Assembly (NCBI RefSeq): GCF_001423695.1
Contig: NZ_LMOZ01000003.1
Span: forward strand, 680,069-744,068
Origin: Leifsonia sp. Leaf336
GTDB lineage: Bacteria > Actinomycetota > Actinomycetes > Actinomycetales > Microbacteriaceae
DNA length: 64,000 nucleotides
Direction of reading: 5' to 3'
This document shows, in pieces, positions 1 through 6,885 of the stretch (position 1 is the stretch's first letter; each line of letters starts with the position of its first letter). The notes beneath the pieces are model-generated. The model had not been told where the DNA came from and searched no databases. It saw nothing but the letters and a program-made list of their open reading frames with translations. A program made the position numbers and the translations under genes.

Positions 1-590
1 ATCACGTTGAGGCCGACGGACGACCAGATCGTGACGATGCACACCGCCAGGAGCGCGAGGTGCGGGTCGCCCAGCCAGTCCGGCGGCGCGACGTGGAAGA
101 CCGAGGCGATGAAGCCGCTGATCACGCCGTCCTTGCGGAACAGCTGCTGCCAGATCATCGCGACCGCCACCGACGAGGTGACCACCGGTGCGAAGAACAG
201 GATCAGGTAGAGCGTGCGGGTCTTCAGCCGTTCCAGGGCCACGGCCAGCACCACGGCCAGCCCGAGGCCGATCGGCACCGTGATGAGTGCGATCAGCAGG
301 GTGTTGAGGATCGACCTCCCGAACAGCGGATCGGTGAGCTCGGTCTTGAAGTTGTCGAAGCCGACCCAGCTGAGGTCGTTCAGACCGTCCCAGTGGGCGA
401 AGGCGAGCACGAGGCTCGCGATGAACGGCACGACGACGAAGAGCGCCATCCCGAGCAGCTGCGGCCCGACGAACACGTAGCCCCAGCGCCGGTCGCGACG
501 CCGCCAGGCGGACTCCTTGCGGAGCCCGCCCGGCAGAGCGGGGGTGACCTCGGCCTCGGTGACGACCGATGCTTCTCCCAATGCGCTCAC
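1..590 (-). CDS. Sugar ABC transporter permease (MalF/UgpA type), partial at left edge
   Basis: Inner-membrane subunit of a carbohydrate ABC importer. About 196 residues are visible; the C-terminal part, including most of the transport domain, lies beyond base 1. The N-terminus is hydrophilic, then a first membrane helix begins near GYVFVGPQLLGMALF, followed by a periplasmic-type loop (HWDGLNDLSWVGFDNF) that is characteristic of MalF/UgpA-like permeases, then further helices. I chose the GTG at 590, ten bases after the stop of the binding-protein gene and preceded by a weak AGTGAGG ribosome site. It is co-transcribed with the binding protein; the second permease is probably next, outside the window. 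Confidence 0.9.
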   Translation of the reverse strand, partial: MSALGEASVVTEAEVTPALPGGLRKESAWRRRDRRWGYVFVGPQLLGMALFVVVPFIASLVLAFAHWDGLNDLSWVGFDNFKTELTDPLFGRSILNTLLIALITVPIGLGLAVVLAVALERLKTRTLYLILFFAPVVTSSVAVAMIWQQLFRKDGVISGFIASVFHVAPPDWLGDPHLALLAVCIVTIWSSVGLNV

Positions 591-600
591 GTCGTTCGCC

Positions 601-1899
601 TCACTTGCCGCCGGTCTTGTCGGCGATCATCTTCGCGACGTCGTCGAGCGTGGCCTGCGTGGACTCCTTGCCCTGGTACAGCGCCAGCATCTTGTCGCTG
701 ATGTCGCTGGACAGGCCGGGCACGGAGGCCTCGGTGGTGTAATCCTCGAAGCCGATGTCGCGCATGTCGAGCATGGTCTGGGCGTGCGCCGGGTAGCCGT
801 CGAGGACGACCGAGTCGGCGCCCTTGATCGACGGGACCGCGTTGCCGCCGCCCTTCAGGCGGAAGGTCTGGCCCTGGGCCGACAGGAAGTTCGTCCAGAA
901 GGTGAACGCGGCGTCCTTGTTCTTCGTCTTGGCGTTGATGGCGAGGTAGCTCACCGCCACGCCGGTCGGCGCGGCCTTTCCGGAGGGCGTCGGCCACGGG
1001 GCGACGTCGTAGTTCTCCGGGTCGCCCGCTGCCTTGACGGTGCCGATCGTGTAGCGGCCCTGGACGAAGAAGCCGGCCTTGTGGGTGACGAACACGCTGT
1101 CGGCGCCCGCGCCCTCCGGGAGGGTGTCGGCGACGACGAAAGTGCCGTTCTGGAAGTTCTTCGCGAGGACGTCCATGGCCTTCACGCTCTTCGGGTCGGT
1201 GTTGGCGACGAACTTCCCCGAGTCGTCGAATGCCGTGCCGCCCTGCGACGAGATCCAGCTGTAGTGGGTCGACCAGTAGTTCCAGAACATCGAGCCGGTC
1301 AGGCCCGCCTTGTGGAGCTTCTGGTTCATGTCGAGGAACGCCTCGGTGGTCCACTTGCCCTCGGCCGCGAGCTTCGCCGGGTCGTCGGTGACGCCGGCCT
1401 TCTTCAGGGCGGCCTTGTCGTACCAGAGGGCGTCGGGGTTGGAGTCGTTGGGCGCCGCGTAGATCTCGTCGCCCTTCTTGGTCGCGCCGAACAGGCCCTG
1501 CGCGAAGTCGGCCGGCTTGGTCTTGCTGGCGCTCGAGTTCATCAGGGAGGTCAGCGGCAGCAGCGCCTTGGAGTTGACGAACTGGCCGATCTTGTCGTCG
1601 CCGATGTAGAAGACGTCGGGCGCGGTGCCGGAGGCCAGCTGTGCGAGGAGCTTGGTGTGGTAATCGCCGTAGTCGGCGACCGGCTGGAGCACGACCTTGA
1701 TGTCGGGGTGCTCCTTCATGAACTGGGTGTCGAATTCCTTGTACCGGGTGAGTTCCTCGGGGGTTCCCCAGGTGGACCAGACCACCGTCTTGGTTCCCGA
1801 GCCCGAGCCGGAGCCCGAGCAGGCGGCCAGTCCGAGTGCCAGTGCGGCGGCCGCCGTGATGGCCAGCGCCCTTCTCACCTTTGAGTCGACGCGAGACAT
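601..1899 (-). CDS. Carbohydrate ABC transporter substrate-binding lipoprotein
   Basis: Extracellular solute receptor (SBP family 1) that delivers a sugar to the permease encoded just downstream; 432 residues. The N-terminus is a lipoprotein signal with lipobox LAAC (Cys27), followed by a Ser/Gly linker and the mature start TVVWSTWGTPEEL, typical of sugar-binding proteins. The ATG at 1899 follows a good ribosome site (AAGGAACGAGG). First gene of the visible operon; expression is likely controlled by the CTGTATACAG palindrome at its promoter. The substrate cannot be read from the sequence. Confidence 0.93.
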   Translation of the reverse strand: MSRVDSKVRRALAITAAAALALGLAACSGSGSGSGTKTVVWSTWGTPEELTRYKEFDTQFMKEHPDIKVVLQPVADYGDYHTKLLAQLASGTAPDVFYIGDDKIGQFVNSKALLPLTSLMNSSASKTKPADFAQGLFGATKKGDEIYAAPNDSNPDALWYDKAALKKAGVTDDPAKLAAEGKWTTEAFLDMNQKLHKAGLTGSMFWNYWSTHYSWISSQGGTAFDDSGKFVANTDPKSVKAMDVLAKNFQNGTFVVADTLPEGAGADSVFVTHKAGFFVQGRYTIGTVKAAGDPENYDVAPWPTPSGKAAPTGVAVSYLAINAKTKNKDAAFTFWTNFLSAQGQTFRLKGGGNAVPSIKGADSVVLDGYPAHAQTMLDMRDIGFEDYTTEASVPGLSSDISDKMLALYQGKESTQATLDDVAKMIADKTGGK

Positions 1900-1971
1900 G
1901 AGTACCTCGTTCCTTGAGAGTCTCTGCTGTGTTGGGGGTGCGCCAGGATGCAGCGCGGGTACGTCTGTATT

Positions 1972-1981
1972 CTGTATACAG
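1972..1981. promoter_or_regulatory. Palindromic operator CTGTATACAG on the -10 of the sugar operon
   Basis: A perfect 10-base palindrome overlaps the predicted -10 hexamer of the binding-protein promoter. TGTATACA-type sites are common targets of GntR-family repressors, so repression by a GntR regulator encoded elsewhere is plausible; no regulator gene is beside it in this window. Confidence 0.5.
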
Positions 1982-2001
1982 TAGGCAGATGTCGAATGCA
2001 A
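1973..2001 (-). promoter_or_regulatory. Promoter of the sugar ABC operon
   Basis: On the minus strand TTGCAT (1996-2001) and TATACA (1973-1978) are separated by 17 bases, giving a leader of about 70 bases before the ATG at 1899. Confidence 0.55.
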
Positions 2002-2009
2002 GTGCCTCC

Positions 2010-2038
2010 TTGCATGCCTTCCGGCCGCGCGCGAGGAT
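2010..2038 (+). promoter_or_regulatory. Divergent promoter of the serine hydrolase gene
   Basis: TTGCAT (2010-2015), a 17-base spacer and GAGGAT (2033-2038) lie six bases before the ATG at 2045, so the transcript would be leaderless. The -35 forms an inverted repeat with the opposing -35 (ATGCAA, 8 bases, TTGCAT), so the two promoters are back to back. Confidence 0.45.
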
Positions 2039-2044
2039 GCGAGC

Positions 2045-3073
2045 ATGCCTGACTTCCGCCGCGTCACCGACCTGGTGGACGCGCGCGGAGGCGCCTCCTG
2101 GCTGACCGTGCTGCGGGGCGGGGAGGTCCTCCTCGACCGCCGCACCGGGTGCGGGCCCGACGCTCTGTTCTACACGTTCTCGGTGAGCAAACCCTTCGTG
2201 GCCCTCGCCGTGCACCTGCTCGTCGAGCGCGGGATGCTCCGGCTCGACGACCCGGTCGCGGCGCACTGGCCCGCCTACGCGCGCGGCGGCAAGGCCGACA
2301 TCACCGTCCGGCACGTCCTCTCGCATCGCGCGGGCGTCCCGTACTCCACGGGCACCCTCCTCGGCGACACCGTGCGGCTGACGGACCCGCTGCGGTCGGT
2401 CGTCGCAGCGGAGGATGCCCGGCCACGCTGGCCGGCGGGGGAGGTGGTCGGATACCACGTGCTCAGCTTCGGCTTCATCCTCGGCGAACTCGTGCGACGC
2501 GTCAGCGGGATGCCGGTGGAGCGGTTCATCGCCGAGAACCTCCTGCGGCCGGCGGGCCTGACCGAGACGACCCTCGGCCTGCCGGAGGCGCGGGCCTCCC
2601 GCGGGGTGCCGCTGCGCGCGCTCAGCGCTCCTGAGCGCGCCAGGACCCTTCTGTTCAACCGCCCGAGCACGCGTGCGGTCCCGGTGCCGGCGGCCGCGCT
2701 CAGCACCAACGGGCGGGAGCTCGCGGAGTTCTACCGGCTACTGCTCGCCGGCGGAGAGGGCGTGCTGCGGCCCGAGACGATCGCGACGGCGAGGGAGGTC
2801 TCCAGCGACGGCGAGCCCGACCGCATCATGGGCCATCCGGTGCGCTGGTCGTACGGCTTCCAGCTCGGCGGACCGATCGGCCTCGCCCGGCCCACCGGCT
2901 CCCGCGCCGACCCGCGGACGTTCGGCCACAACGGCAGCAGCATCTGCAACGTCTGGGCCGATCCGGCGCGCGACCTCGTCGTGGCCTACCTGACGAACAC
3001 CGCCGACGAGCGACGACGGGCGCTGCGCCACCTCAGCGACGTGAGCGACGCGGTCCTGGTGGCGTGCGGCTGA
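2045..3073 (+). CDS. Beta-lactamase-family serine hydrolase (class C/esterase type)
   Basis: A 342-residue protein of the serine beta-lactamase/penicillin-binding fold, probably an esterase or peptidase rather than a resistance enzyme. The SxxK motif is SVSK (Ser46, Lys49); further on come LSHRAGVP and a C-terminal GHNGSS that matches the HxG/KTG-type motif. The Tyr of the middle motif is present (GYHVLSFGF) but the usual YxN is not exact. No signal peptide is visible, suggesting a cytoplasmic enzyme. Transcribed divergently from the sugar importer, so a role in processing an imported ester is possible but unproven. Confidence 0.85.
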   Translation: MPDFRRVTDLVDARGGASWLTVLRGGEVLLDRRTGCGPDALFYTFSVSKPFVALAVHLLVERGMLRLDDPVAAHWPAYARGGKADITVRHVLSHRAGVPYSTGTLLGDTVRLTDPLRSVVAAEDARPRWPAGEVVGYHVLSFGFILGELVRRVSGMPVERFIAENLLRPAGLTETTLGLPEARASRGVPLRALSAPERARTLLFNRPSTRAVPVPAAALSTNGRELAEFYRLLLAGGEGVLRPETIATAREVSSDGEPDRIMGHPVRWSYGFQLGGPIGLARPTGSRADPRTFGHNGSSICNVWADPARDLVVAYLTNTADERRRALRHLSDVSDAVLVACG

Positions 3074-3132
3074 ACGGTCCAGACTTTCGGCAGGGGCCGC
3101 GGGAGGCCGGCGGCCCCGGGACGGAGGGCGTC

Positions 3133-3534
3133 ATGAACGCCGGAACGAAGGACGACCCGTGGCAGCTGACCACGGCTCCCGGCACCTCGGAGTACACCAT
3201 GTACCGCGACGACGCGGGCGACCCGCCCGCGCTGGTCTGCCAGGTGGGCTCCACCCGGCTGAGCTACCGCGCGAGCGCCGTCGACGATCTCGCGGCGTGG
3301 CTGCGGGAGCAGGGCGACTGGGTGCCGCTCGGCGCCGCGGACGAGAACAAGCCCGCTGCGGAGGGGACGATCGAGGCGTGGGGTCGCGATCCGGGCAACC
3401 CGGTGGGTGGCTGGTACGGCCTCCGCAAGGGCTACCGCGGCCGGTTCGGGATGTACCTGCCCCCGCTGCTGGAGGCGCTCGGACTCATCGAGCTCACGCA
3501 CGACGCGCGCAACAACAAGGCGCGGGCGAGGTAG
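3133..3534 (+). CDS. Conserved hypothetical protein (DUF6855-like)
   Basis: A 133-residue soluble protein beginning MNAGTKDDPWQL, rich in Trp and Gly, with conserved-looking stretches LVCQVGSTRLSYR, GDWVPLGAADE and NPVGGWYGLRKGYRGRFGMY. I recognise this as an uncharacterised actinobacterial family (probably DUF6855) without known function. The ATG at 3133 has a GGAGGG ribosome site at ideal distance; an in-frame ATG at 3064 would overlap the preceding gene and is less likely. No membrane segment or signal peptide. Confidence 0.8.
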   Translation: MNAGTKDDPWQLTTAPGTSEYTMYRDDAGDPPALVCQVGSTRLSYRASAVDDLAAWLREQGDWVPLGAADENKPAAEGTIEAWGRDPGNPVGGWYGLRKGYRGRFGMYLPPLLEALGLIELTHDARNNKARAR

Positions 3535-3614
3535 TAGAGCATCGGGCCGTTTTCACCCGGCGGGACGGCGGTTTCACCCTGTCCGGGCAGAGGTTGCATC
3601 GTTATGCTGCATTC

Positions 3615-3830
3615 ATGCCAAGGACTACGCATGCCAGCGCTCCCGCTGCGGAGACTCACCAGAGTCGTGCAGAGCGTCTCGTCTCGGCAATTAATGCCAT
3701 GCCAATCGAGGACATTCGGCAGCGCATCGACGACGCTCGGCACATGTCGGGTCTGGAGATCGAAGAGCGGCAGCGTTCCGAGCGGCGTGATCGCGCCGAA
3801 CGAGCTGCGGCGGCGCTTCGCGCGCAGTGA
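3615..3830 (+). CDS. Small helical hypothetical protein, first of a two-gene cassette
   Basis: A 71-residue polar protein (ATG at 3615) predicted almost entirely helical, with many Arg/Glu in the C-terminal half (GLEIEERQRSERRDRAE). It resembles no family I know. The surrounding 1 kb has lower GC than neighbouring genes, suggesting acquired DNA. Its stop lies about 110 bases before the conserved part of the next gene, and the downstream frame is open from directly after the stop, so the two may be cotranslated. Coding status is moderate because it is short. Confidence 0.45.
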   Translation: MPRTTHASAPAAETHQSRAERLVSAINAMPIEDIRQRIDDARHMSGLEIEERQRSERRDRAERAAAALRAQ

Positions 3831-3941
3831 TTGGTGTACTCGCCTCACCTGAGGGTAACCACGCGGTGCCTTCGAGACGATCTGAGCCTCGCCGATGAGG
3901 ATTCCGGCCGCGACGCGCGTTCCATAAAGCCGCGCCATGAT

Positions 3942-4553
3942 GTGCTGAGAGCGTTCGTCAACAAGCGTGAGGGAGCTCCTGCAGAGGGCGAGCCGATCCG
4001 GGGGCTTGAGCCCCACGGCGTCTATCTCAGCCTCCACCACAACCGATGGCGCGCTGTTACACGTTGGGATGCCGACAACGATGTTTGCTGGCTGCTCGCG
4101 TTCAGCCCAACTCATGCGAGCGGCGAACTTCGAGACGCATACCGCTATTTTGAGTCGCTGTATCGGCGCGGCGAGTTGCTCCCGACGCCGAGCGACTACG
4201 AATTGCTTGAAGAGATCACCCCAGCAAACTTCGTTGACGGCATCACGTCGCTAGGTGCCGATCTCTATCGTTCGGCTCGGGCACACCCTGGAACCGTATT
4301 CGGAGAGACCTACGCAGGCGGATCCGCTGACGTGGTTATCGACATGGTCATCTTGGAAGACGGATCGCTCGAGGAAGGGTGGATATCAGTCGGATTCCCG
4401 TTCGACACTCCGTTGAATCAGTACACCGCTTTGGACGTGATCGCGCGGATCCTCCCGCCTGACATCATGGTGCGCGGCCTGGAACTGGCGAGCACTTTCG
4501 GGGGCGCCCGCTTCGGCATGACCAGTTGGTCTTCACGTGGGATGTGGCTCTGA
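3942..4553 (+). CDS. Hypothetical protein of an accessory two-gene cassette
   Basis: A soluble protein of 203 residues if the GTG at 3942 is used; the frame is open back to a TTG at 3831, immediately after the stop of the previous small gene. I favour the later start because the conserved-looking region begins there (VLRAFVNKREGAP, then GVYLSLHHNRWRAVTRWDADNDVCWLLAF). This type of protein occurs beside small regulators in actinobacterial accessory DNA, but its function is unknown to me. Codon use is less GC-biased than the flanking genes. Confidence 0.6.
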   Translation: MLRAFVNKREGAPAEGEPIRGLEPHGVYLSLHHNRWRAVTRWDADNDVCWLLAFSPTHASGELRDAYRYFESLYRRGELLPTPSDYELLEEITPANFVDGITSLGADLYRSARAHPGTVFGETYAGGSADVVIDMVILEDGSLEEGWISVGFPFDTPLNQYTALDVIARILPPDIMVRGLELASTFGGARFGMTSWSSRGMWL

Positions 4554-4598
4554 TCTGAGGGTGGTGATTCGGCGGCTCGGGCGAGGTAGTTTATCTAT

Positions 4599-5174
4599 GT
4601 GAACGATCTCGATCTGAACCCGTCGACCACCGCGCTCCTGCTCATGGACCTCCAGCCCGGCATCCTGGAGCGCCTGCCCGACTCCGACGCCTTCCTCGCC
4701 GGGCTCACCCGCGCCAAGGAGGCCGCGCGCGCAGCCGGTTTCACTATCGGCTACGTGCGCGTCGCGGTCACCGCGGAGGAGGTCGCGGGCATCCCGGCGA
4801 CCTCCCGCTTCGCAGGCGCCGCCGAGCGCTTGGACGCGAACGCCGCGCACACGCAGATCGATCCTCGGATCGCTCCCGCCGACGACGAGATCGTGGTGCG
4901 CAAGAAGCGCGTCGGCGCATTCAGCACGACCGACCTCCACGAGCAGCTCGCCGCCCGAGGAGTCGACACGCTCGTGCTGACGGGCGTCGCGACGAGCGGG
5001 GTCGTGCTGTCGACGGTGCGCGACGCCTCCGATGGCGACTACCGGCTGGTCGTGCTCGAGGACGGCTGCTGGGACTCCGACCCGGAGGTCCACCGGGTGC
5101 TCACCGAGAAGGTGTTCGCCCGTGGCGGCGTCACCGTCACCAGCATCGACGCCTTCATCGACGCGCTCGCGTAA
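4599..5174 (+). CDS. Isochorismatase-family hydrolase lacking the usual cysteine
   Basis: A 191-residue cysteine-hydrolase-like fold. The catalytic Asp is present (LLLMDLQ, Asp17), as is the Lys region (VVRKKRVGAF, near residue 103) and the cis-peptide loop, but that loop reads TGVATSGVVLST, with Val where the nucleophilic Cys normally sits. True isochorismatases (EntB, PhzD) also lack this Cys, so a vinyl-ether hydrolase or non-thiol chemistry is possible. GTG start at 4599 is supported by TAGTTT six bases upstream (leaderless type). The 3' end overlaps the convergent NUDIX gene by 136 bases. Confidence 0.85.
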   Translation: MNDLDLNPSTTALLLMDLQPGILERLPDSDAFLAGLTRAKEAARAAGFTIGYVRVAVTAEEVAGIPATSRFAGAAERLDANAAHTQIDPRIAPADDEIVVRKKRVGAFSTTDLHEQLAARGVDTLVLTGVATSGVVLSTVRDASDGDYRLVVLEDGCWDSDPEVHRVLTEKVFARGGVTVTSIDAFIDALA

Positions 5175-5647
5175 CGGGCGACCTCGGCGAGGCCGGGCGC
5201 GAGGTCGGCCGGCCCCTCCGGCGTGCCGAGCACGTCGACCGGCACCCAGTGCAGCTCCTGCGACTCGTCGTCGCCGGGTCGTCCCGCCGGATCCGCTGTC
5301 GTCACGAAGCCGTACAGCAGGTCGGTATGGAAGTGGTCGTCGCCGATCGGGTGCACGTCCACGCACAGCGGCTGGGGGAGGACCGCGATGCCGGGGGCGT
5401 GATCGATGCGGTGCGTCGGCTGCAGGAGGAGCAGCTGACCCAGGTCGTAGCCGGACTCCTCGCGCAGCTCGTGCGCGACGGCTGCCCACGGGTCCTCGGT
5501 GCGCTCGACGTGGCCTCCCGGCTGCATCAGGAGACCGAGTTTGCGGTGCCGGTGCACCAGGAGGTGCAGGCGCCCGTCGATCTCCCGGAGGATCAGGGCG
5601 CTCGCGGTGAGGTCGTACTCGCCCGGCCCGGTGTTGAGGTGCGGCAT
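5039..5647 (-). CDS. NUDIX hydrolase with a read-through C-terminal tail
   Basis: Hydrolase of nucleoside-diphosphate-linked substrates. The Nudix box starts at Gly45 (GHVERTED, then HELREESGY), with His replacing the conserved Arg (position 59) and all metal-binding Glu kept. The domain looks complete by about residue 155 (LAEVARY), but no stop occurs there and the frame continues about 45 codons antisense through the isochorismatase-like gene, giving a Ser/Thr/Pro-rich tail. This suggests loss of an ancestral stop codon. The ATG at 5647 lies only 26 bases from the divergent TMEM175-like gene. Confidence 0.85.
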   Translation of the reverse strand: MPHLNTGPGEYDLTASALILREIDGRLHLLVHRHRKLGLLMQPGGHVERTEDPWAAVAHELREESGYDLGQLLLLQPTHRIDHAPGIAVLPQPLCVDVHPIGDDHFHTDLLYGFVTTADPAGRPGDDESQELHWVPVDVLGTPEGPADLAPGLAEVARYASASMKASMLVTVTPPRANTFSVSTRWTSGSESQQPSSSTTSR

Positions 5648-5673
5648 CCAAGCAGTCTGGCACTATGGGGCGT

Positions 5674-6303
5674 ATGGCGGTGATACGCACGCAGCGGGGG
5701 TTCGACCGGTTGGTCAACTTCTCCGACGCCGTGGTCGCGATCGCGATCACGCTGCTGATCCTCCCGCTGGTGGACGCGAGCCCGGAGGTCGTCAAAGAGG
5801 GCATCGGCCCCTACTTCAACGACAACTTCTGGCAGCTGCTCGCCTTCGCCATCTCCTTCGTCGTCATCGCACGGCTCTGGATGGTGCACCACGAGGTGTT
5901 CGACTGGATCGACGGCTACACCAACGGTCTTCTGTGGCTCAACATCCTCTGGCTGGCGGCGATCGTATTCATGCCGTTCACCGCCAATGTGCTCTCGGAC
6001 AGCCCGAACGGTCAGCCGGACGTCTATGCGCTCTACGTCGGCAACCTCCTGCTGGCGACGCTGACGATGCAGGTCATGGAGCTGGTCATCGTCCGCACGC
6101 CCGGGCTGCTACTGCCGGAGGCCGCCGGCCAGGCCGATCTGCTGCGCGGCTGGACGTTCGTGATCTTGATGGCGGTGGCGCTGGCGCTCGCCGTGCTCTT
6201 CCCGCACGTCGGGATGTTCTGGCTGCTGATCCTGTTCCTCTCGAAGCCGCTTCACATCCTCCTGACCAGGCTCTTCCGCTCGAAGGCGAGCGCGGGCGCC
6301 TGA
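5674..6303 (+). CDS. TMEM175/DUF1211-family membrane protein, putative K+ channel
   Basis: A 209-residue integral membrane protein with about six helices. The signature of the TMEM175 repeat, R..FSDAVVAIAITLLILPL, is at the first helix; bacterial relatives form potassium-selective channels. I prefer the ATG at 5674 because CACTAT lies seven bases upstream, as in other leaderless-type starts nearby; an ATG at 5665 is the alternative. Bacterial members have a single repeat and work as tetramers, which fits this length. Confidence 0.85.
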   Translation: MAVIRTQRGFDRLVNFSDAVVAIAITLLILPLVDASPEVVKEGIGPYFNDNFWQLLAFAISFVVIARLWMVHHEVFDWIDGYTNGLLWLNILWLAAIVFMPFTANVLSDSPNGQPDVYALYVGNLLLATLTMQVMELVIVRTPGLLLPEAAGQADLLRGWTFVILMAVALALAVLFPHVGMFWLLILFLSKPLHILLTRLFRSKASAGA

Positions 6304-6364
6304 GTGCGCGGGCCGCTCGCCGACGGGCCTTCCCAGAGCGGGGGTCGAGGGCTATCGTCGCGGC

Positions 6365-6553
6365 ATGCGACCCAAGACATTCTTCGTGTTCCTGATCATC
6401 GTCACCGCCTACATCTTGGGCGCGCGGGCGGGGCGGGAGCGTTACGACCAGATCGTCGACGCGATGACGGCGTTCTGGAACAGCCCGGACGTGAAGAAGG
6501 CGCGCAAGAGCGCCAAGAAGCAGGCCGTGAAGGCCCGCAACAAGTACAGCTGA
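6365..6553 (+). CDS. Small YtxH-like single-span membrane protein
   Basis: A 62-residue protein: one N-terminal membrane helix (FFVFLIIVTAYILGARAG), then a short basic tail rich in Lys/Arg. The GARAGRERYDQI motif matches the YtxH-like GxRAGRxxY element seen again in the paralogue at 29.5 kb. Leaderless start supported by TATCGT six bases before the ATG. Function unknown; related proteins are linked to envelope stress. Confidence 0.75.
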   Translation: MRPKTFFVFLIIVTAYILGARAGRERYDQIVDAMTAFWNSPDVKKARKSAKKQAVKARNKYS

Positions 6554-6566
6554 TCGCGGCGGTCGC

Positions 6567-6785
6567 TCAGGGCTCCCGGTAGTCGCCGTCGGTGTACTCG
6601 CCTTCGGGGGCGTCGGCGGGTTCGTCCGCGTCGGTGTACGTTCCCTCGACGTCGGGATCCGGGCCCGGGTCGCCCTCGGTCTCGGTGTACTGCCCGTGGA
6701 CCGTGCGCTCGTGGGGTCCTTCGTCGTCGGATTCGGTGTAGCTGCCCTCGAGGTTCTCGCGGGCGTCGCCTTCTGGGGTGCTCAT
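6567..6785 (-). CDS. Small acidic protein with four GxYT repeats
   Basis: A 72-residue, highly acidic protein with no hydrophobic segment. It consists of four copies of an eight-residue unit: EGSYTESD (13-20), HGQYTETE (30-37), EGTYTDAD (47-54) and EGEYTDGD (61-68), spaced 17, 17 and 14 residues. The start is supported by TACGCT six bases before the ATG. I do not recognise the family; it is likely disordered and could bind a basic partner or metal ions. The convergent neighbour is the small YtxH-like protein. Confidence 0.7.
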   Translation of the reverse strand: MSTPEGDARENLEGSYTESDDEGPHERTVHGQYTETEGDPGPDPDVEGTYTDADEPADAPEGEYTDGDYREP

Positions 6786-6885
6786 AGCGTGAGCGTACGC
6801 TGTCCGGGCCCACTCGACCAGAGGCCTGTACAGCCGGCGGAGACCGGCGTAGCCAGCCCCCCGCGGCCCCCGCTATCGTTCGGTC

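Noticed and set aside
587..2458. Long open frame on the minus strand (about 620 codons) across the binding-protein gene and beyond
   Set aside because: Arg/Gly/His-rich composition with no motifs; it is the out-of-frame shadow of the binding lipoprotein and the hydrolase gene in high-GC DNA.
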